The notes: generated by a model from the sequence alone, not told the origin. A DNA stretch of 64,000 nt from Paracoccaceae bacterium (GCA_027486345.1 JAIXPH010000032.1:124001-188000), one strand, 5' to 3'. Positions 54,524 to 64,000 are shown, numbered from the stretch's first letter. Made by a program: numbers and translations.

Positions 54524-55264
54524 CTACCGCTTCACACTCGCCGTCACATAGTTCACCGACAGGTCACGCGCCGACAGGCTCCAGCGCCATGAGACCGGGT
54601 TGAACACCATCCCCTTGCGGTCCACAGGGTCCAGCCCCGCGCGGCGGATCAGATCGTAAAGCTCATCGGGAGTGATGAACTTCTTCCAGTCATGCGTGCC
54701 CTTGGGCAGCCAGCGCATGACATGTTCCGCCCCGATGATCGCCATCAGATAGGATTTCGGATTGCGGTTCAGCGTGGAACAGACCATCAGCCCGCCGGGT
54801 TTGAGCAGGGTCTGGCAGGCGGTCAGATAGGCCAGCGGGTCCGACACATGCTCCACCACCTCCATGTTCAGGACCACGTCGAACCGTTCACCCGCCGCCG
54901 CCATGTCTTCGGCGGTGGTGTGGCGGTAGTCGATGGCCAGCCCCGACTGTTCGGCATGCAGCCGTGCCACGGGGATGTTGCGCGGGGCGGCATCGGCGCC
55001 CACCACCTCGGCCCCCAGCCGCGCCATCGGTTCCGACAACAGCCCGCCACCGCAACCGATGTCCAGAATCCGCAGCCCCTTGAACGGCAGCGCCTGCGTC
55101 ACGTCCCGGTCGAACTCTGCCGCGATCTGGCTGGTGATGTAATCCAGACGGCAGGGATTGAGCATGTGTAGCGGTTTGAACTTGCCGTTCGGGTCCCACC
55201 ATTCGGCGGCCATCGCCTCGAATTTGGCGACTTCGGACGGATCGACGGTGGTGTTCAGGCTCAT
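54524..55264 (-). CDS. ubiG: Ubiquinone biosynthesis O-methyltransferase
   Basis: 246 residues from ATG 55264. SAM-binding motif I is [28 protein letters not shown], followed by [16 protein letters not shown] and [44 protein letters not shown], the family's membrane-interacting region. It performs both O-methylations of ubiquinone synthesis. The gene is divergent from pip with 61 bp between. Confidence 0.96.
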   Translation of the reverse strand: MSLNTTVDPSEVAKFEAMAAEWWDPNGKFKPLHMLNPCRLDYITSQIAAEFDRDVTQALPFKGLRILDIGCGGGLLSEPMARLGAEVVGADAAPRNIPVARLHAEQSGLAIDYRHTTAEDMAAAGERFDVVLNMEVVEHVSDPLAYLTACQTLLKPGGLMVCSTLNRNPKSYLMAIIGAEHVMRWLPKGTHDWKKFITPDELYDLIRRAGLDPVDRKGMVFNPVSWRWSLSARDLSVNYVTASVKR

Positions 55265-55325
55265 TGCTCGGATTCCTTCCGTTTGCCTTTGGCGGCAGGG
55301 CACTTGCGGGTTATATAGGACAGTG

Positions 55326-56321
55326 ATGGAAACAAGATCAGGCCAAAAGCGCGCAGTCGAATACCTTTACCCGCCGATCGACCCCTTCGATCAGCGCGTG
55401 ATCGATGTTGGACCGGTGGGCAGCGGGGGCGAGGCCGGGATCGGCCACCGCATCTATGTCGAACAATGCGGCAACCCCAAGGGAATCCCCGTCATCGTCC
55501 TGCATGGCGGACCGGGCGGCGGGTGCAGCCCGGCGATGCGGCGCTATTTCGATCCGGCGGTCTACCGCATCGTGCTGTTCGACCAGCGCGGTTGCGGGCG
55601 GTCACGGCCCCATGCCTCGGTCACCGACAACACCACATGGCATCTGGTCGAGGATATCGAGACGATCCGCCGCAGCCTTGGCATCGACCGCTGGATCGCC
55701 TTTGGCGGATCGTGGGGGGCTACGCTGGCGCTGATCTACGCCATCACCCACCCCGAGCGTGTGGCACGGCTGATCCTGCGCGGCGTGTTCCTGATGACCA
55801 AGGCGGAACTGGATTGGTTCTATGGCGGCGGGGCCGGAGCGTTCTTTCCCGACCATTGGCACCGCTTTTCCCAAGCCATCCCCGAGGGGGAGCGTGACAA
55901 CCTGATCGCCGCCTATCACCGCCGGCTGTTCTGCGGCAACCTGATGGAGGAAACCCGCTACGCCCGACTTTGGGCCAACTGGGAAAACGCGCTGGCCTCG
56001 ATCCACAATGACGGGCCGATGGGCGAAAGCCCGGCCGACTATGCCCGCGCCTTCTCACGGCTGGAGAACCACTATTTCCAGAACGCGGGGTTCCTGCCCT
56101 CGGATGGCTGGATCTTGCAGAACCGGCACCGCATTGCGCATATCCCCTGCACCATCGTGCAGGGGCGCTATGACATGGTCTGCCCGCCGATCTCTGCGTG
56201 GTCTCTGGCGCATGGCTGGGCGGGATGCGACCTGCGCCTGATCAACATGGCCGGTCATGCCCTGTCGGAACCCGGCATCAGCGAGGCCTTGGTGCGCGTG
56301 ATGGACGGCCTGCGGGCCTAG
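55326..56321 (+). CDS. pip: Proline iminopeptidase
   Basis: 331 residues from ATG 55326. Alpha/beta-hydrolase features are oxyanion segment [25 protein letters not shown] and nucleophile elbow [10 protein letters not shown]. It also has a late acidic residue in [10 protein letters not shown] and histidine in [12 protein letters not shown]33 peptidases remove N-terminal proline from peptides in the cytoplasm. Confidence 0.95.
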   Translation: METRSGQKRAVEYLYPPIDPFDQRVIDVGPVGSGGEAGIGHRIYVEQCGNPKGIPVIVLHGGPGGGCSPAMRRYFDPAVYRIVLFDQRGCGRSRPHASVTDNTTWHLVEDIETIRRSLGIDRWIAFGGSWGATLALIYAITHPERVARLILRGVFLMTKAELDWFYGGGAGAFFPDHWHRFSQAIPEGERDNLIAAYHRRLFCGNLMEETRYARLWANWENALASIHNDGPMGESPADYARAFSRLENHYFQNAGFLPSDGWILQNRHRIAHIPCTIVQGRYDMVCPPISAWSLAHGWAGCDLRLINMAGHALSEPGISEALVRVMDGLRA

Positions 56322-56485
56322 ACCGTCCGGCCGCGCGCGATCCGCAGGAATTCCACCAGCCGCCGCGCCCCAGAGGGGGATTCAGAGCGGTGGAACGTCT
56401 CGCGCTTTTGCCGCGCCAGCCGCAGGAAGGCGCTGACGCGGCCGCCTGTGCTGGCAGGGCGGGGCAGGATCATCGGTTTGGTCAT
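56318..56485 (-). CDS. Small basic hypothetical protein
   Basis: 55 residues, not recognised. From ATG 56485 it reads MTKPMILPRPASTGGRVSAF then an Arg-rich helix-like tail. GGGAG lies about 7 bases before the ATG, which supports translation. It follows the SDR gene by 56 bp on the same strand and overlaps the pip stop by 4 bases. It could be a nucleic-acid-binding peptide, or not coding at all. Confidence 0.45.
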   Translation of the reverse strand: MTKPMILPRPASTGGRVSAFLRLARQKRETFHRSESPSGARRLVEFLRIARGRTV

Positions 56486-56541
56486 GGCAGGCTCCCTGAT
56501 CGATATGGGCAACCCAACCCGGATCGCGCCGATCCGTTCCC

Positions 56542-57309
56542 TCAGACCGCGCTGAAGCCGCCATCCACGAACAACTGCGCCCCGGTGACGAAATCCGCCT
56601 CGTCCGAGGCCAGAAACAACGCCGCCCGCGCGATGTCCTCGGGCTGGCCAAAGCGGCCCTGCGCCGCCTTGATCGCAGCATCGGACACATCGACGCCATG
56701 CGCGGTCAGTTCCTTCACCTCGCGCTGGCCATGCGGGGTGTCGATGAAGCCGGGGCAGACCGCATTGCAGCGGATGCCCCGGTCGCGGAACTCCACCGCG
56801 ATGGCGCGGGCGAACATGTGGCAGGCGCCCTTGGTGGCGTCATACAGCACCTCCATCGGGGTGGCATAGACCGCGCTGATGGATGAGGTGCAGACGATGG
56901 CCCCTTTCCCTTGCGCCAGCATCTGCGGCAGCACGGCGCGGGTCATCAGATACATCGACTTCACGTTGACGTCGAAGAGGAAGTCCCAATCCTCTTCCTC
57001 GGTCTCAAGGAAGGGTTTGATGACGATGGTGCCCGCATGGTTGAACAGCACATTGACCGGACCAAGTGCTGCGGAAACCGCGGAAACCGCCGCCTCGACC
57101 TGATCTTTTTTGGACACATCGGCGGCGGCAAAGGTCACTCTGTGCCCGGCGGCGGCCAATTCCTCAGCCAGCGCCTGACCGGCGGCGGCGTTGCGGTCGA
57201 TGATGCCCACCGCCGCGCCCTCTGCCGCGAACAGCCGCGCGGCGGCGGCACCGCAGCCCGTTGCCCCGCCCGAAATGATCGCCACCTTGCCGTGCAGCCG
57301 TCCCGCCAT
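56542..57309 (-). CDS. Short-chain dehydrogenase/reductase
   Basis: 255 residues of classical SDR type: an N-terminal nucleotide-binding loop [18 protein letters not shown] (close to TGxxxGxG), NHAGTI, the catalytic [21 protein letters not shown] with Ser, Tyr and Lys, and [12 protein letters not shown]. The acidic residue in GIIDRN suggests NAD(H). The C-terminus ends [16 protein letters not shown]. The substrate is unknown; it stands next to queG on the same strand. Confidence 0.92.
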   Translation of the reverse strand: MAGRLHGKVAIISGGATGCGAAAARLFAAEGAAVGIIDRNAAAGQALAEELAAAGHRVTFAAADVSKKDQVEAAVSAVSAALGPVNVLFNHAGTIVIKPFLETEEEDWDFLFDVNVKSMYLMTRAVLPQMLAQGKGAIVCTSSISAVYATPMEVLYDATKGACHMFARAIAVEFRDRGIRCNAVCPGFIDTPHGQREVKELTAHGVDVSDAAIKAAQGRFGQPEDIARAALFLASDEADFVTGAQLFVDGGFSAV

Positions 57310-57357
57310 GTCATCCGCTCCCCTGTTTGGGGCAGATTAACCGCGCGTGGATCAATC

Positions 57358-58392
57358 TCAACCGCCCAGACGCGACACGGCCCAAGCCGCCGCGTCGGCA
57401 ACGGTCGGATCGGGGTCAGCGATCAACCGCTCCGCCACCCCGCGCAGCGCGGGCAGGCCGGAATTGCCGATGGCGTAAAGCACATTGCGCACGAACCTGT
57501 CCCGCCCGATGCGCTTGATCGGGCTTCCGGCAAAGCGCGCCCTGAACGCGGCATCGTCCAGTGCGGCAAGTTCCGCCAGTTCCGGCGCCCCGACTCGAGG
57601 TTGATAGCCGATGTCCCGCGCGGCGGCGGCGAACTTGTTCCACGGGCAGGCGGCAAGGCAATCGTCACAGCCATAGATGCGGTTGCCCATCAGCGCACGC
57701 AACTCCAGCTCCACCGGGCCTTTGTGTTCAATGGTCAGATAGGAAATGCAGCGCCGCGCGTCCAATTGATAAGGCGCGGGGAAAGCACCGGTCGGACAGG
57801 CGGTCAGACAGGCGGTGCAACTGCCGCAATGGCTGACCTCCGCCGCGTCCTTGGGCAGGTCCAGAGTGGTGAAGATCGCGCCAAGGAAAAACCAGTTGCC
57901 CATATAGCGCAACAAGAGGTTGGTGTGCTTGCCCTGCCAGCCCAACCCCGCCGCCTGCGCCAAGGGCTTTTCCATCACCGGTGCGGTGTCGACAAACACC
58001 TTGATCTCCGCCGCTTCGCCCGCCTGATCCAGCAGCCAGCGCCCCAGCCGCTTCAGCCGCCGCTTGACCAGATCGTGGTAATCCTTGCCTTGGGCATAGA
58101 CCGACACCGCCGCGCGATCCGGCATCGCCAGCACGTCGCGCGGGTCGGCCTCGGGCGTATAGACCTCGGCCAGCATGATCACCGACCGCGCCGCAGGCCA
58201 AAGCGCCGCCGCAGAGCCGCGCCATTCGGCCCGGTCCGCCATCCAGACCATCTGCCCGTGATGCCCCGCCGCCAACCAATCGGCCAGCCGCCCTGCCGTG
58301 TCGGGCGTCGCATCCGGCGCGCAGATGCCCATGGCCGAAAACCCCTCGGCCAAGGCCTGCGCCTGCAAACGGGCCTTCAACGACGCGGACAT
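57358..58392 (-). CDS. queG: Epoxyqueuosine reductase
   Basis: 344 residues. It catalyses the last step to queuosine in the tRNA wobble position using cobalamin and two 4Fe-4S clusters. The cluster motifs are [16 protein letters not shown] and [13 protein letters not shown]; also seen are [22 protein letters not shown] and [27 protein letters not shown]. The C-terminal HEAT-like repeat is [14 protein letters not shown]. Its ATG (58392) is part of repeat cassette D, with GAGGA 6 bases upstream. Confidence 0.95.
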   Translation of the reverse strand: MSASLKARLQAQALAEGFSAMGICAPDATPDTAGRLADWLAAGHHGQMVWMADRAEWRGSAAALWPAARSVIMLAEVYTPEADPRDVLAMPDRAAVSVYAQGKDYHDLVKRRLKRLGRWLLDQAGEAAEIKVFVDTAPVMEKPLAQAAGLGWQGKHTNLLLRYMGNWFFLGAIFTTLDLPKDAAEVSHCGSCTACLTACPTGAFPAPYQLDARRCISYLTIEHKGPVELELRALMGNRIYGCDDCLAACPWNKFAAAARDIGYQPRVGAPELAELAALDDAAFRARFAGSPIKRIGRDRFVRNVLYAIGNSGLPALRGVAERLIADPDPTVADAAAWAVSRLGG

Positions 58393-58452
58393 TTTCTGTC
58401 CTCAAATATCCTCAGGGGGAGGCCGAAGGCCGTGGGGGGCAGACAGCCCCCC
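58390..58452 (+). repeat. Hairpin-plus-leader repeat cassette, copy D (GST-queG gap)
   Basis: CATTTTCTGTCCTCAAATAT with CCTCAGGGGG, a small GGCC-GAA-GGCC hairpin and the GGGGGGC (58434-58440), loop AGACA, GCCCCCC (58446-58452) hairpin. Read on the minus strand it is hairpin, GGATATTTGAGGACAG, then AAAATG, the queG start. The order equals that at recF. Confidence 0.75.
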
Positions 58453-58467
58453 GGCGACGGCAGCCGT

Positions 58468-59133
58468 TCAGAAATCCAGATCGGCATAATGGGCGGGCGG
58501 CGGGAAGCCCGGCACCTGATCGGCCAAAAGCGTGCGGAAGGACGGGCGCGACTTGATCTTGGCATACCAGTCCTTGACCGTGGCCGACCGGTGCCAATCC
58601 ACATCGCTGATGTAATCAAGGCAGGACAGATGCGCGGCGGCGGTGAAATCGGCCAGCGTCATCTGGTCTCCCGCCAGCCAGCGCCGCTGGTCCAAAAGCC
58701 ATGTCATGTAATCCAGATGGAACTTGATCCGGGTCGCACCCTGCTTGACCGCCTTGCTGTCCGGATAGCCCTGCCCCATCACCTTCTTGTTCACCCGCTC
58801 ATAGAGCAGCTTCGAGGTGACATCGGCATGGAACTTGTCATCGAACCACGCGCAAAGCCGCCGCACCTCATAGCGCTGGTCGGGGTCGCGCGGCATCAGG
58901 GGCGGCTGGGGCACGGTTTCCTCAAGCCATTCGCAGATGGCCTGACTTTCCGAAAACACCCGGTTTTCCACCTTGAGCACCGGCACCTTGCCCGCGGGGT
59001 TGCGGCGCAGGAAGTCAGGGCTGCCCTCCCAATAGCGTTCTTCGACCAGCTCCACCTCAAGGCGCTTTTCGGCCAGCGTCAACCGCACCTTGCGGCAGTA
59101 GGGAGAGAGCGGGAAGTGGTAAAGGCGGATCAT
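58468..59133 (-). CDS. Glutathione S-transferase family protein
   Basis: 221 residues from ATG 59133 (MIRLYHFPLSPYCRKVRLTL). The thioredoxin-like N-terminal domain contains SPYCRKVRL, GKVPVLKV and the cis-Pro plus ESQAICEWLEE glutathione-binding segment. The helical C-terminal domain contains GDQMTLADFTAAAHLSCLDYI. An upstream in-frame ATG at 59193 would add 20 unlike residues. The substrate is unknown. Confidence 0.92.
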   Translation of the reverse strand: MIRLYHFPLSPYCRKVRLTLAEKRLEVELVEERYWEGSPDFLRRNPAGKVPVLKVENRVFSESQAICEWLEETVPQPPLMPRDPDQRYEVRRLCAWFDDKFHADVTSKLLYERVNKKVMGQGYPDSKAVKQGATRIKFHLDYMTWLLDQRRWLAGDQMTLADFTAAAHLSCLDYISDVDWHRSATVKDWYAKIKSRPSFRTLLADQVPGFPPPAHYADLDF

Positions 59134-59205
59134 GCGGTGGTCATCCGGTCCATGCGTTCCCCTGTCATTGCCCCGCGCGGGCGGCGAATTCAATCCCGCA
59201 CAGGG

Positions 59206-59970
59206 TCATTCCTGAAAACAGGCCGCCCGCCCATCCGCAAGGATGGTGTCCGCCCCGCTGATGATCTGTCTGGTCCGGCGGCGCACGAAATCCGACGGCT
59301 CACTGGCCGACCGCCCTTTGGGATCGGGCAGCACGGCAGCCAGCCGCGCGGCCTGCGTGGGCGACAGGTCACGGGCCGAAACGCCGAAATGATGCCGGGC
59401 GGCGGCTTCGACCCCGAAGACGCCCTCGTCGAACTCTGCCACGTTCAGATAGACCTCGAGGATGCGGCGCTTGGACCACAGCACCTCGACCACCGGGGTG
59501 GTCAGCGCCTCAAGCGCTTTGCGCACCCAGTTGCGGTCGTGCCAAAGGAACACGTTCTTGACCATCTGCTGCGTGATGGTGGAGGCGCCCCGGTTTGACC
59601 CCTCGTTCACGGCCTCACGGATGGCGGCCATGTCAAAGCCCCAGTGCAGGCAGAAATTCGCATCCTCTGCCGCCACCGCCGCACGGGCCATTTCGGGGGC
59701 GATGTCGTCAAAGCTGACCCAGTCCTTTTCCACCCCGCCCAGCCGGAGGCTTTCCGACAGGATGTAGATGTTGGTCGGCACCGGCAGGAAACTGTAAAGC
59801 ACGATCAGCGCAGCATAGACGCCGACGATGCCCAAGGCGATGCGCTTGGCCCAGAACAGCACACGCTGCCGCAGACTGCGGGGCGCGGCGGCGGGCACAG
59901 TCTCCGGTGCCGGCATTTCCTTGTCCGGCGCGGCTTTCTTGCGGCTCTTGGTGGGGGGCTTTTCGGTCAT
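59206..59970 (-). CDS. mtgA: Monofunctional biosynthetic peptidoglycan transglycosylase
   Basis: 254 residues: a Lys/Pro-rich cytoplasmic start, one membrane anchor (ALGIVGVYAALIVLYSFL), and a GT51 domain with VAAEDANFCLHWGFD (catalytic Glu), RGASTITQQMVKNVFLW, and RKALEALTTPVVEVLWSKRRILEVYLNVAEF. It polymerises lipid II into glycan strands at the periplasmic face. It is divergent from the parD gene with 96 bp between. Confidence 0.95.
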   Translation of the reverse strand: MTEKPPTKSRKKAAPDKEMPAPETVPAAAPRSLRQRVLFWAKRIALGIVGVYAALIVLYSFLPVPTNIYILSESLRLGGVEKDWVSFDDIAPEMARAAVAAEDANFCLHWGFDMAAIREAVNEGSNRGASTITQQMVKNVFLWHDRNWVRKALEALTTPVVEVLWSKRRILEVYLNVAEFDEGVFGVEAAARHHFGVSARDLSPTQAARLAAVLPDPKGRSASEPSDFVRRRTRQIISGADTILADGRAACFQE

Positions 59971-60066
59971 GTCGGTGACATAGTCACAATGCGCGGCGAC
60001 GGGTCAAGTCCGCTGCACCGTTCCTGTCCCTTTGCGCGGCAGGGGGATTCGCGCTATGGTTCGCGG

Positions 60067-60297
60067 ATGAACATGCATGTCGTCGAATTGCCGGACGAAA
60101 CCGATGCCTGGGCCAAGACAAAGGCCGAGGCAGAGGGCTTCCTGACCGTATCGGACTACGTGGCCCATCTTGTGCAGCAGCAGAAGGAGATTGAAGTCCT
60201 TCGCACAAAACTGCTGGCCGGAATGGAGGGGGAAAGCTTCAGTTTTGACGACGTCTCCCAGCGTCTGCGTGCCCGGCTTGAGGAAAAGCTGCGGTGA
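60067..60297 (+). CDS. ParD-like type II antitoxin
   Basis: 76 residues from ATG 60067. The N-terminal ribbon-helix-helix-like part is VVELPDETDAWAKTKAEAEGFLTVSDYVAHLVQQQKE, and the C-terminal half (EGESFSFDDVSQRLRARLEEKL) is the toxin-wrapping tail typical of ParD. It would autoregulate the promoter and neutralise a ParE gyrase poison. Its stop overlaps the GTG of the damaged toxin gene by 4 bases. Confidence 0.82.
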   Translation: MNMHVVELPDETDAWAKTKAEAEGFLTVSDYVAHLVQQQKEIEVLRTKLLAGMEGESFSFDDVSQRLRARLEEKLR

Positions 60298-60604
60298 GAC
60301 AGTTCCGCGTTGCGGCCCGAGCGGACGCCGATTTCAACGCTGCATTGGATCATTACCTCGAGTCTGCCGGATTGGACGTGGCGCTTCGTTTCATCGAGGC
60401 GTGGGACCGCTTGCGGCGTTGCTGAAAGAGCAGCCTTTCGCTGGTTCAAAGCGGGTCGAGGTCACGTTCGCAATCGAAGGGCTTCGATCCATTCCTTTGG
60501 CAAGGTTCCCCTACATCGCCTTTTACACGGTGACCGATGACATGCTGCGCATCATCGCTCTGATCCACAGTTCCCGTGATCTGGCAAAAAACCTCCGCCC
60601 ATGA
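60294..60604 (+). pseudogene. ParE-like toxin, frameshifted
   Basis: The frame from GTG 60294 gives a ParE N-terminus (RQFRVAARADADFNAALDHY ... ALRFIEAWDR) but stops at TGA 60423-60425 after 43 residues. A second frame from about 60410 continues the family sequence: LAALLKEQPFAGSKRVEV ... RSIPLARFPYIAFYTVTDD ... IALIHSSRDLAKNLRP to 60604. One missing base around 60405-60413 explains the break; joined, the product would be about 104 residues, normal for ParE. Either a real inactivating deletion or a sequencing error. Confidence 0.8.
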
Positions 60605-60605
60605 G

Positions 60606-60629
60606 AAAAGGCCCCCGCAGGGGCCTTTT
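60606..60629. terminator. Bidirectional intrinsic terminator between parE remnant and gltB
   Basis: AAAA-GGCCCC (60610-60615), loop CGCA, GGGGCC (60620-60625)-TTTT is symmetric and can serve the plus-strand parDE and the minus-strand gltB, whose stop lies at 60648. Confidence 0.85.
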
Positions 60630-60647
60630 CCTTACGCATTCCGCCGA

Positions 60648-63600
60648 TCACTCCGCCGGGACTTTTTGCGCCTCGTCACTCAGTGGGTGGGGCAGGCGGC
60701 TGATCATTTCCTTGGGGCAGACTTGCAGGAAGTTGCGCTTTTCAACCTCCCAATCTGCAAGGATGCGTTCACCGATACGCGATCCCGTCTCGGCGACATG
60801 GCGTTCGATCAGGCCGCGCAGTTGCGCTTCCCAATGCGGATGGCCGATGCCGCAGGTCAGGATGGACTCGAGGTTCATGAAATCCTCGGCCACGCCTTTG
60901 GGGTCATAGACATAGGCCATGCCGCCGGTCATGCCCGCGCCGAAGTTGGCACCGATCCGGCCAAGGATCACCGCCACGCCACCGGTCATGTATTCGCAAC
61001 CGTTCGAGCCGCAGCCTTCGACCACGACCTTGGCGCCGGAGTTGCGCACCGCAAACCGCTCACCCGCGCGACCGGAGGCAAAGAGATGCCCATCGGTCGC
61101 ACCATAGAGCACGGTGTTGCCGATGATGGTGTTTTCCTCGGCTTTCAGGGGCGAGGACATCAGCGGCCGCACGGTGATGATGCCGCCCGACAGGCCCTTG
61201 CCGACATAGTCGTTGGCGTCGCCCTGCACCTCGATCTTCAAGCCCTGCACCGCGAAGGCCCCCAGCGACTGGCCGCAAGACCCGGTCAGCTTCACCGTCA
61301 GGTGGTCGGGTTGCAGGCTGTTCTTCATGCCGAACTTCTTGACGATATGCGACGATGCGCGTGTGCCGATGGTGCGCAGCGTGTTGCGCACGGCATAGGA
61401 CAGTTGCATCTTTTCGCCGTCTTCAAAGAAGCGATGGCCGTCCTTGATGATTTCGGCGTCCAGCGTGTCGGGCACGTGGTTGCGCGGCTTCGACCGATCA
61501 TAGGTGATCTTCGACGCGCCATCGACCGTGATCAGCAGCGGGTTCAGGTCCAGATCATCCAGCGCCGCCGACCCGCGCGAAACCTGCGTCAGCAGATCCG
61601 CACGACCGATGATTTCATCCAGGCTGCGCGCCCCGATGGAGGCGAGGATTTCCCGCACTTCCTGCGCGTAGAAGGTGATCAGGTTCACCACCTTGTCCGC
61701 CGACCCGGTGAACTTCTGGCGCAGCGCCTCGTTCTGGGTGCAGACACCGACCGGGCAGGTGTTGGACTGGCACTGACGCACCATGATGCAGCCCATCGCG
61801 ATCAGCGCGGCGGTGCCGATGCCGTATTCTTCGGCCCCCATCATCGCGGCCATCACCACATCGCGGCCCGTGCGCAACCCGCCATCCGTCCGCAGGGTGA
61901 TGCGTTCGCGCAGGTTGTTCATCGCCAGAACCTGATGCGCCTCGGTCAGGCCCATTTCCCACGGCAGGCCCGCGTATTTGATCGACGTCGCAGGCGAAGC
62001 CCCGGTGCCGCCGTTGTGGCCGGAAATCAGGATGACATCGGCCTTGGCCTTGGCCACGCCCGCCGCGATGGTGCCGACGCCGCTGGAGGAGACCAGTTTC
62101 ACCGTCACCTTGGCGCGCGGGTTGATCTGCTTGAGGTCATAGATCAACTGGGCCAAGTCTTCGATGGAATAGATGTCATGGTGCGGCGGCGGACTGATCA
62201 GCGTCACGCCGGGGGTGGAGTGGCGCAGGCGCGCGATCAGCGCCGTCACCTTCATCCCCGGAAGCTGGCCGCCTTCGCCGGGCTTGGCACCCTGCGCCAC
62301 CTTGATTTCCAATTCCTCACAGGCGTTCAGATATTCGGCGGTCACACCAAACCGGCCAGAGGCCACCTGTTTGATCTTGGCCGACGGGTTGTCGCCGTTC
62401 GGTTCGGGGTGGAAATGCGCCGGATCTTCGCCGCCTTCGCCCGAGTCCGACTTCGCACCGATGCGGTTCATCGCGACGTTCAGGGTCTTGTGTGCCTCTG
62501 GCGACAGCGCGCCCAAGGACATCCCCGGCGTCACGAAACGCTTGCGGATCGAGGTGATGGATTCCACCTCTTCAATCGGGACCGGCTTGCCCAGCGCCTT
62601 GATGTCCAAAAGGTCGCGGATGTGAATCGGCGGGTTGGCCCGCATCGCAGCGGAATACTGCTTCCAGATGTCATAGCTTGCCCGGTCGCAGGCCGATTGC
62701 AGCATGTGCATCGTCTGCGCTTCCCACGCGTGCTTTTCCCCCGAACGGCGGGCTTTGTAGAAGCCGCCAATCGGCAACACCTCTGCCCCGCCGCGCCAGC
62801 CCTTGGCGTGGACCTCTTCCAGCTTTTGTTCGATCCCGTGCAGACCGATGCCCGAAATGCGCGACTGCATGCCCGGGAAGTATTCGGCCACCATCGCGCG
62901 GGACAGGCCCACGGCCTCAAAGTTCAGACCGCCGCGATAGCTGGAGATGACGGAAATCCCCATCTTCGACATGATCTTCAAAAGGCCCGCGTCGATGGCA
63001 TCCCGATAGCGACGCATCGCATCGGTCAGCGTGCCTTCCAGCAGCCCGCGCGAAATGCGGTCCGCCAACGAATCCTCGGCCAGATAGGCGTTCACCGTGG
63101 TCGCGCCGCAGCCGATCAGCACGGCAAAGTAATGCGGGTCGATGCATTCGGCGGAGCGCACGTTGATGGAGCAGAAGGTCCGCAGCCCCTTGCGCGTCAG
63201 CCAGCTATGCACAGCCGAGGTGGCAAGGATCATCGGCATCGGCACACGGTCCGGCCCTTGATGCTGATCGGTCAGCACCAGATGGCCCGCGCCGGAACGA
63301 ACGGCATCTTCAGCCTCGGCCCGGATACGTTCCAGCCCCTGACGCAGATCGTCAAGGCTGGGGCCGACGGGGAAGGTGCAGTCAATGAAGGCCACCTGAC
63401 CGCCGAAATGTTTGACCATCACGTCAAATTCGGCGTTGGCGATGAAGGGGCTTTCCAGCACCAGAATCTCGGTCTGGCTGGAGTTTTCGTCCAGCACGTT
63501 CCGCAGGTTCCCGAAGCGGGTTTTCAGGCTCATCACCCGGCCTTCGCGCAAGCTGTCGATCGGCGGGTTGGTGACCTGGCTGAAGTTCTGGCGGAAGAAA

Positions 63601-64000
63601 TGGCTCAGCGGGCGATAGACCGACGACAGCACCGCAGCGGGCGTGTCATCGCCCATCGAGGCGACCATTTCCTTGCCATCCTCTGCCATCGGGGCGAGGA
63701 CTTGTTCCAATTCCTCAACCGTATAGCCGGCAGCAATCTGGCGCTTGCGCAGTTCCGCACCCGAGTACATCGGCGCTTCCGGCACATCGCGCAGCAGGCT
63801 GTTCAGATCGACGATCTTTTCGATCCAGTCGCCATAGGGCTGGGCGGCAGCCAGTTTGTCCTTCATTTCCGCATCGTGATAAAGACGGCCTTCGCCCATA
63901 TCGACGGCGATCATCTGGCCCGGCCCAAGCGCGCCCTTTTCACGGATCGTGGTTTCATCGACCGGGACCATCCCCGCCTCGGAGCCCGCGATCAACAGGC
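60648..64000 (-). CDS. gltB: Glutamate synthase (NADPH) large subunit, N-terminal part outside window
   Basis: The C-terminal ~1117 residues of about 1500 are visible; the frame stays open to the window edge. Present are the central domain (FLVLTDQHQ-type GAGHLVLTDQHQGPDRVPMP) and the FMN-binding synthase domain (TPGMSLGALSPEAHKTLNVAMNRIG, ISPPPHHDIYSIEDLAQLIYDLK, SGHNGGTGASPATSIKYAGLPWE). The 3Fe-4S cysteine motif is CIMVRQCQSNTCPVGVCTQNE, followed by the C-terminal beta-helix (GSNGCEYMTGGVAVILGRIGANFGAGMTGG). The class II amidotransferase N-terminus lies beyond the edge. It makes glutamate from glutamine and 2-oxoglutarate. Confidence 0.97.
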   Translation of the reverse strand, partial: LLIAGSEAGMVPVDETTIREKGALGPGQMIAVDMGEGRLYHDAEMKDKLAAAQPYGDWIEKIVDLNSLLRDVPEAPMYSGAELRKRQIAAGYTVEELEQVLAPMAEDGKEMVASMGDDTPAAVLSSVYRPLSHFFRQNFSQVTNPPIDSLREGRVMSLKTRFGNLRNVLDENSSQTEILVLESPFIANAEFDVMVKHFGGQVAFIDCTFPVGPSLDDLRQGLERIRAEAEDAVRSGAGHLVLTDQHQGPDRVPMPMILATSAVHSWLTRKGLRTFCSINVRSAECIDPHYFAVLIGCGATTVNAYLAEDSLADRISRGLLEGTLTDAMRRYRDAIDAGLLKIMSKMGISVISSYRGGLNFEAVGLSRAMVAEYFPGMQSRISGIGLHGIEQKLEEVHAKGWRGGAEVLPIGGFYKARRSGEKHAWEAQTMHMLQSACDRASYDIWKQYSAAMRANPPIHIRDLLDIKALGKPVPIEEVESITSIRKRFVTPGMSLGALSPEAHKTLNVAMNRIGAKSDSGEGGEDPAHFHPEPNGDNPSAKIKQVASGRFGVTAEYLNACEELEIKVAQGAKPGEGGQLPGMKVTALIARLRHSTPGVTLISPPPHHDIYSIEDLAQLIYDLKQINPRAKVTVKLVSSSGVGTIAAGVAKAKADVILISGHNGGTGASPATSIKYAGLPWEMGLTEAHQVLAMNNLRERITLRTDGGLRTGRDVVMAAMMGAEEYGIGTAALIAMGCIMVRQCQSNTCPVGVCTQNEALRQKFTGSADKVVNLITFYAQEVREILASIGARSLDEIIGRADLLTQVSRGSAALDDLDLNPLLITVDGASKITYDRSKPRNHVPDTLDAEIIKDGHRFFEDGEKMQLSYAVRNTLRTIGTRASSHIVKKFGMKNSLQPDHLTVKLTGSCGQSLGAFAVQGLKIEVQGDANDYVGKGLSGGIITVRPLMSSPLKAEENTIIGNTVLYGATDGHLFASGRAGERFAVRNSGAKVVVEGCGSNGCEYMTGGVAVILGRIGANFGAGMTGGMAYVYDPKGVAEDFMNLESILTCGIGHPHWEAQLRGLIERHVAETGSRIGERILADWEVEKRNFLQVCPKEMISRLPHPLSDEAQKVPAE

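Noticed and set aside
56911-59598. 895-codon plus-strand frame across the SDR, queG, GST and mtgA genes
   Set aside because: It lies opposite four well-supported minus-strand genes and resembles no family.

Overview
The window is GC-rich, densely coded DNA from an alphaproteobacterium, most likely a Rhodobacterales (Paracoccaceae/Rhodobacteraceae) chromosome. It begins inside dnaN and runs through recF and gyrB, an order typical of the neighbourhood of the replication origin, and ends inside gltB. No rRNA, prophage, insertion sequence or CRISPR array is visible. One tRNA-Arg(CCT) with an encoded CCA is present.

Layout: (1) 1-5842, dnaN-recF-VOC protein-LysE exporter-gyrB, with a gyrB promoter and terminator. 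(2) 5894-9059, a fumarylacetoacetate-hydrolase-family enzyme, a secreted hypothetical protein, tRNA-Arg and a GntR-like LacI-family regulator. Upstream of that regulator is a divergent promoter with two GntR-type operators and an apparent small RNA on the minus strand. (3) 9063-14177, an envelope-stress-like module (PspA, YiaA/B, DUF4105) divergent from a TetR regulator across three identical-architecture palindromes, then a TRAP transporter lacking its binding protein. (4) 14428-22984, a P1B-4 metal ATPase, a TPR-sulfotransferase, and a TetR-MFP-RND efflux operon with a palindromic operator.

(5) 22985-39834 is the most interesting region. A MarR regulator is divergent from a molybdenum hydroxylase (FAD subunit plus a fused 2Fe-2S/Moco subunit). 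These are followed by a 6-hydroxynicotinate-reductase homologue, a UPF0280/ApbE-like protein, a DUF1185 protein, a polytopic membrane protein, a complete branched-chain-type ABC importer and an HyuA/HyuB pair. Read together this looks like an uptake and ring-hydroxylation, ring-reduction and ring-opening route for an N-heterocycle. The substrate and the order of steps are inference. Two tandem CorA-type transporters follow.

(6) 42118-50360 is a self-contained type I secretion operon: a BapA-like adhesin with a Gly-rich linker and about seven Ig-like repeats, then a TolC lipoprotein, an ABC transporter and an HlyD adaptor. (7) 50361-64000 is mostly housekeeping: a VOC protein, DUF4142, a gamma-glutamyltransferase, a BASS transporter, ubiG, pip, an SDR, queG, a GST, mtgA, a parD antitoxin with a frameshifted parE toxin, and the C-terminal part of gltB.

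Noncoding repeats are prominent: four copies of a hairpin-plus-leader cassette, two of which supply the leader and start codon of recF and queG, and two REPIN-like paired palindromes. Function calls rest on motifs and family recognition; no database search was run.
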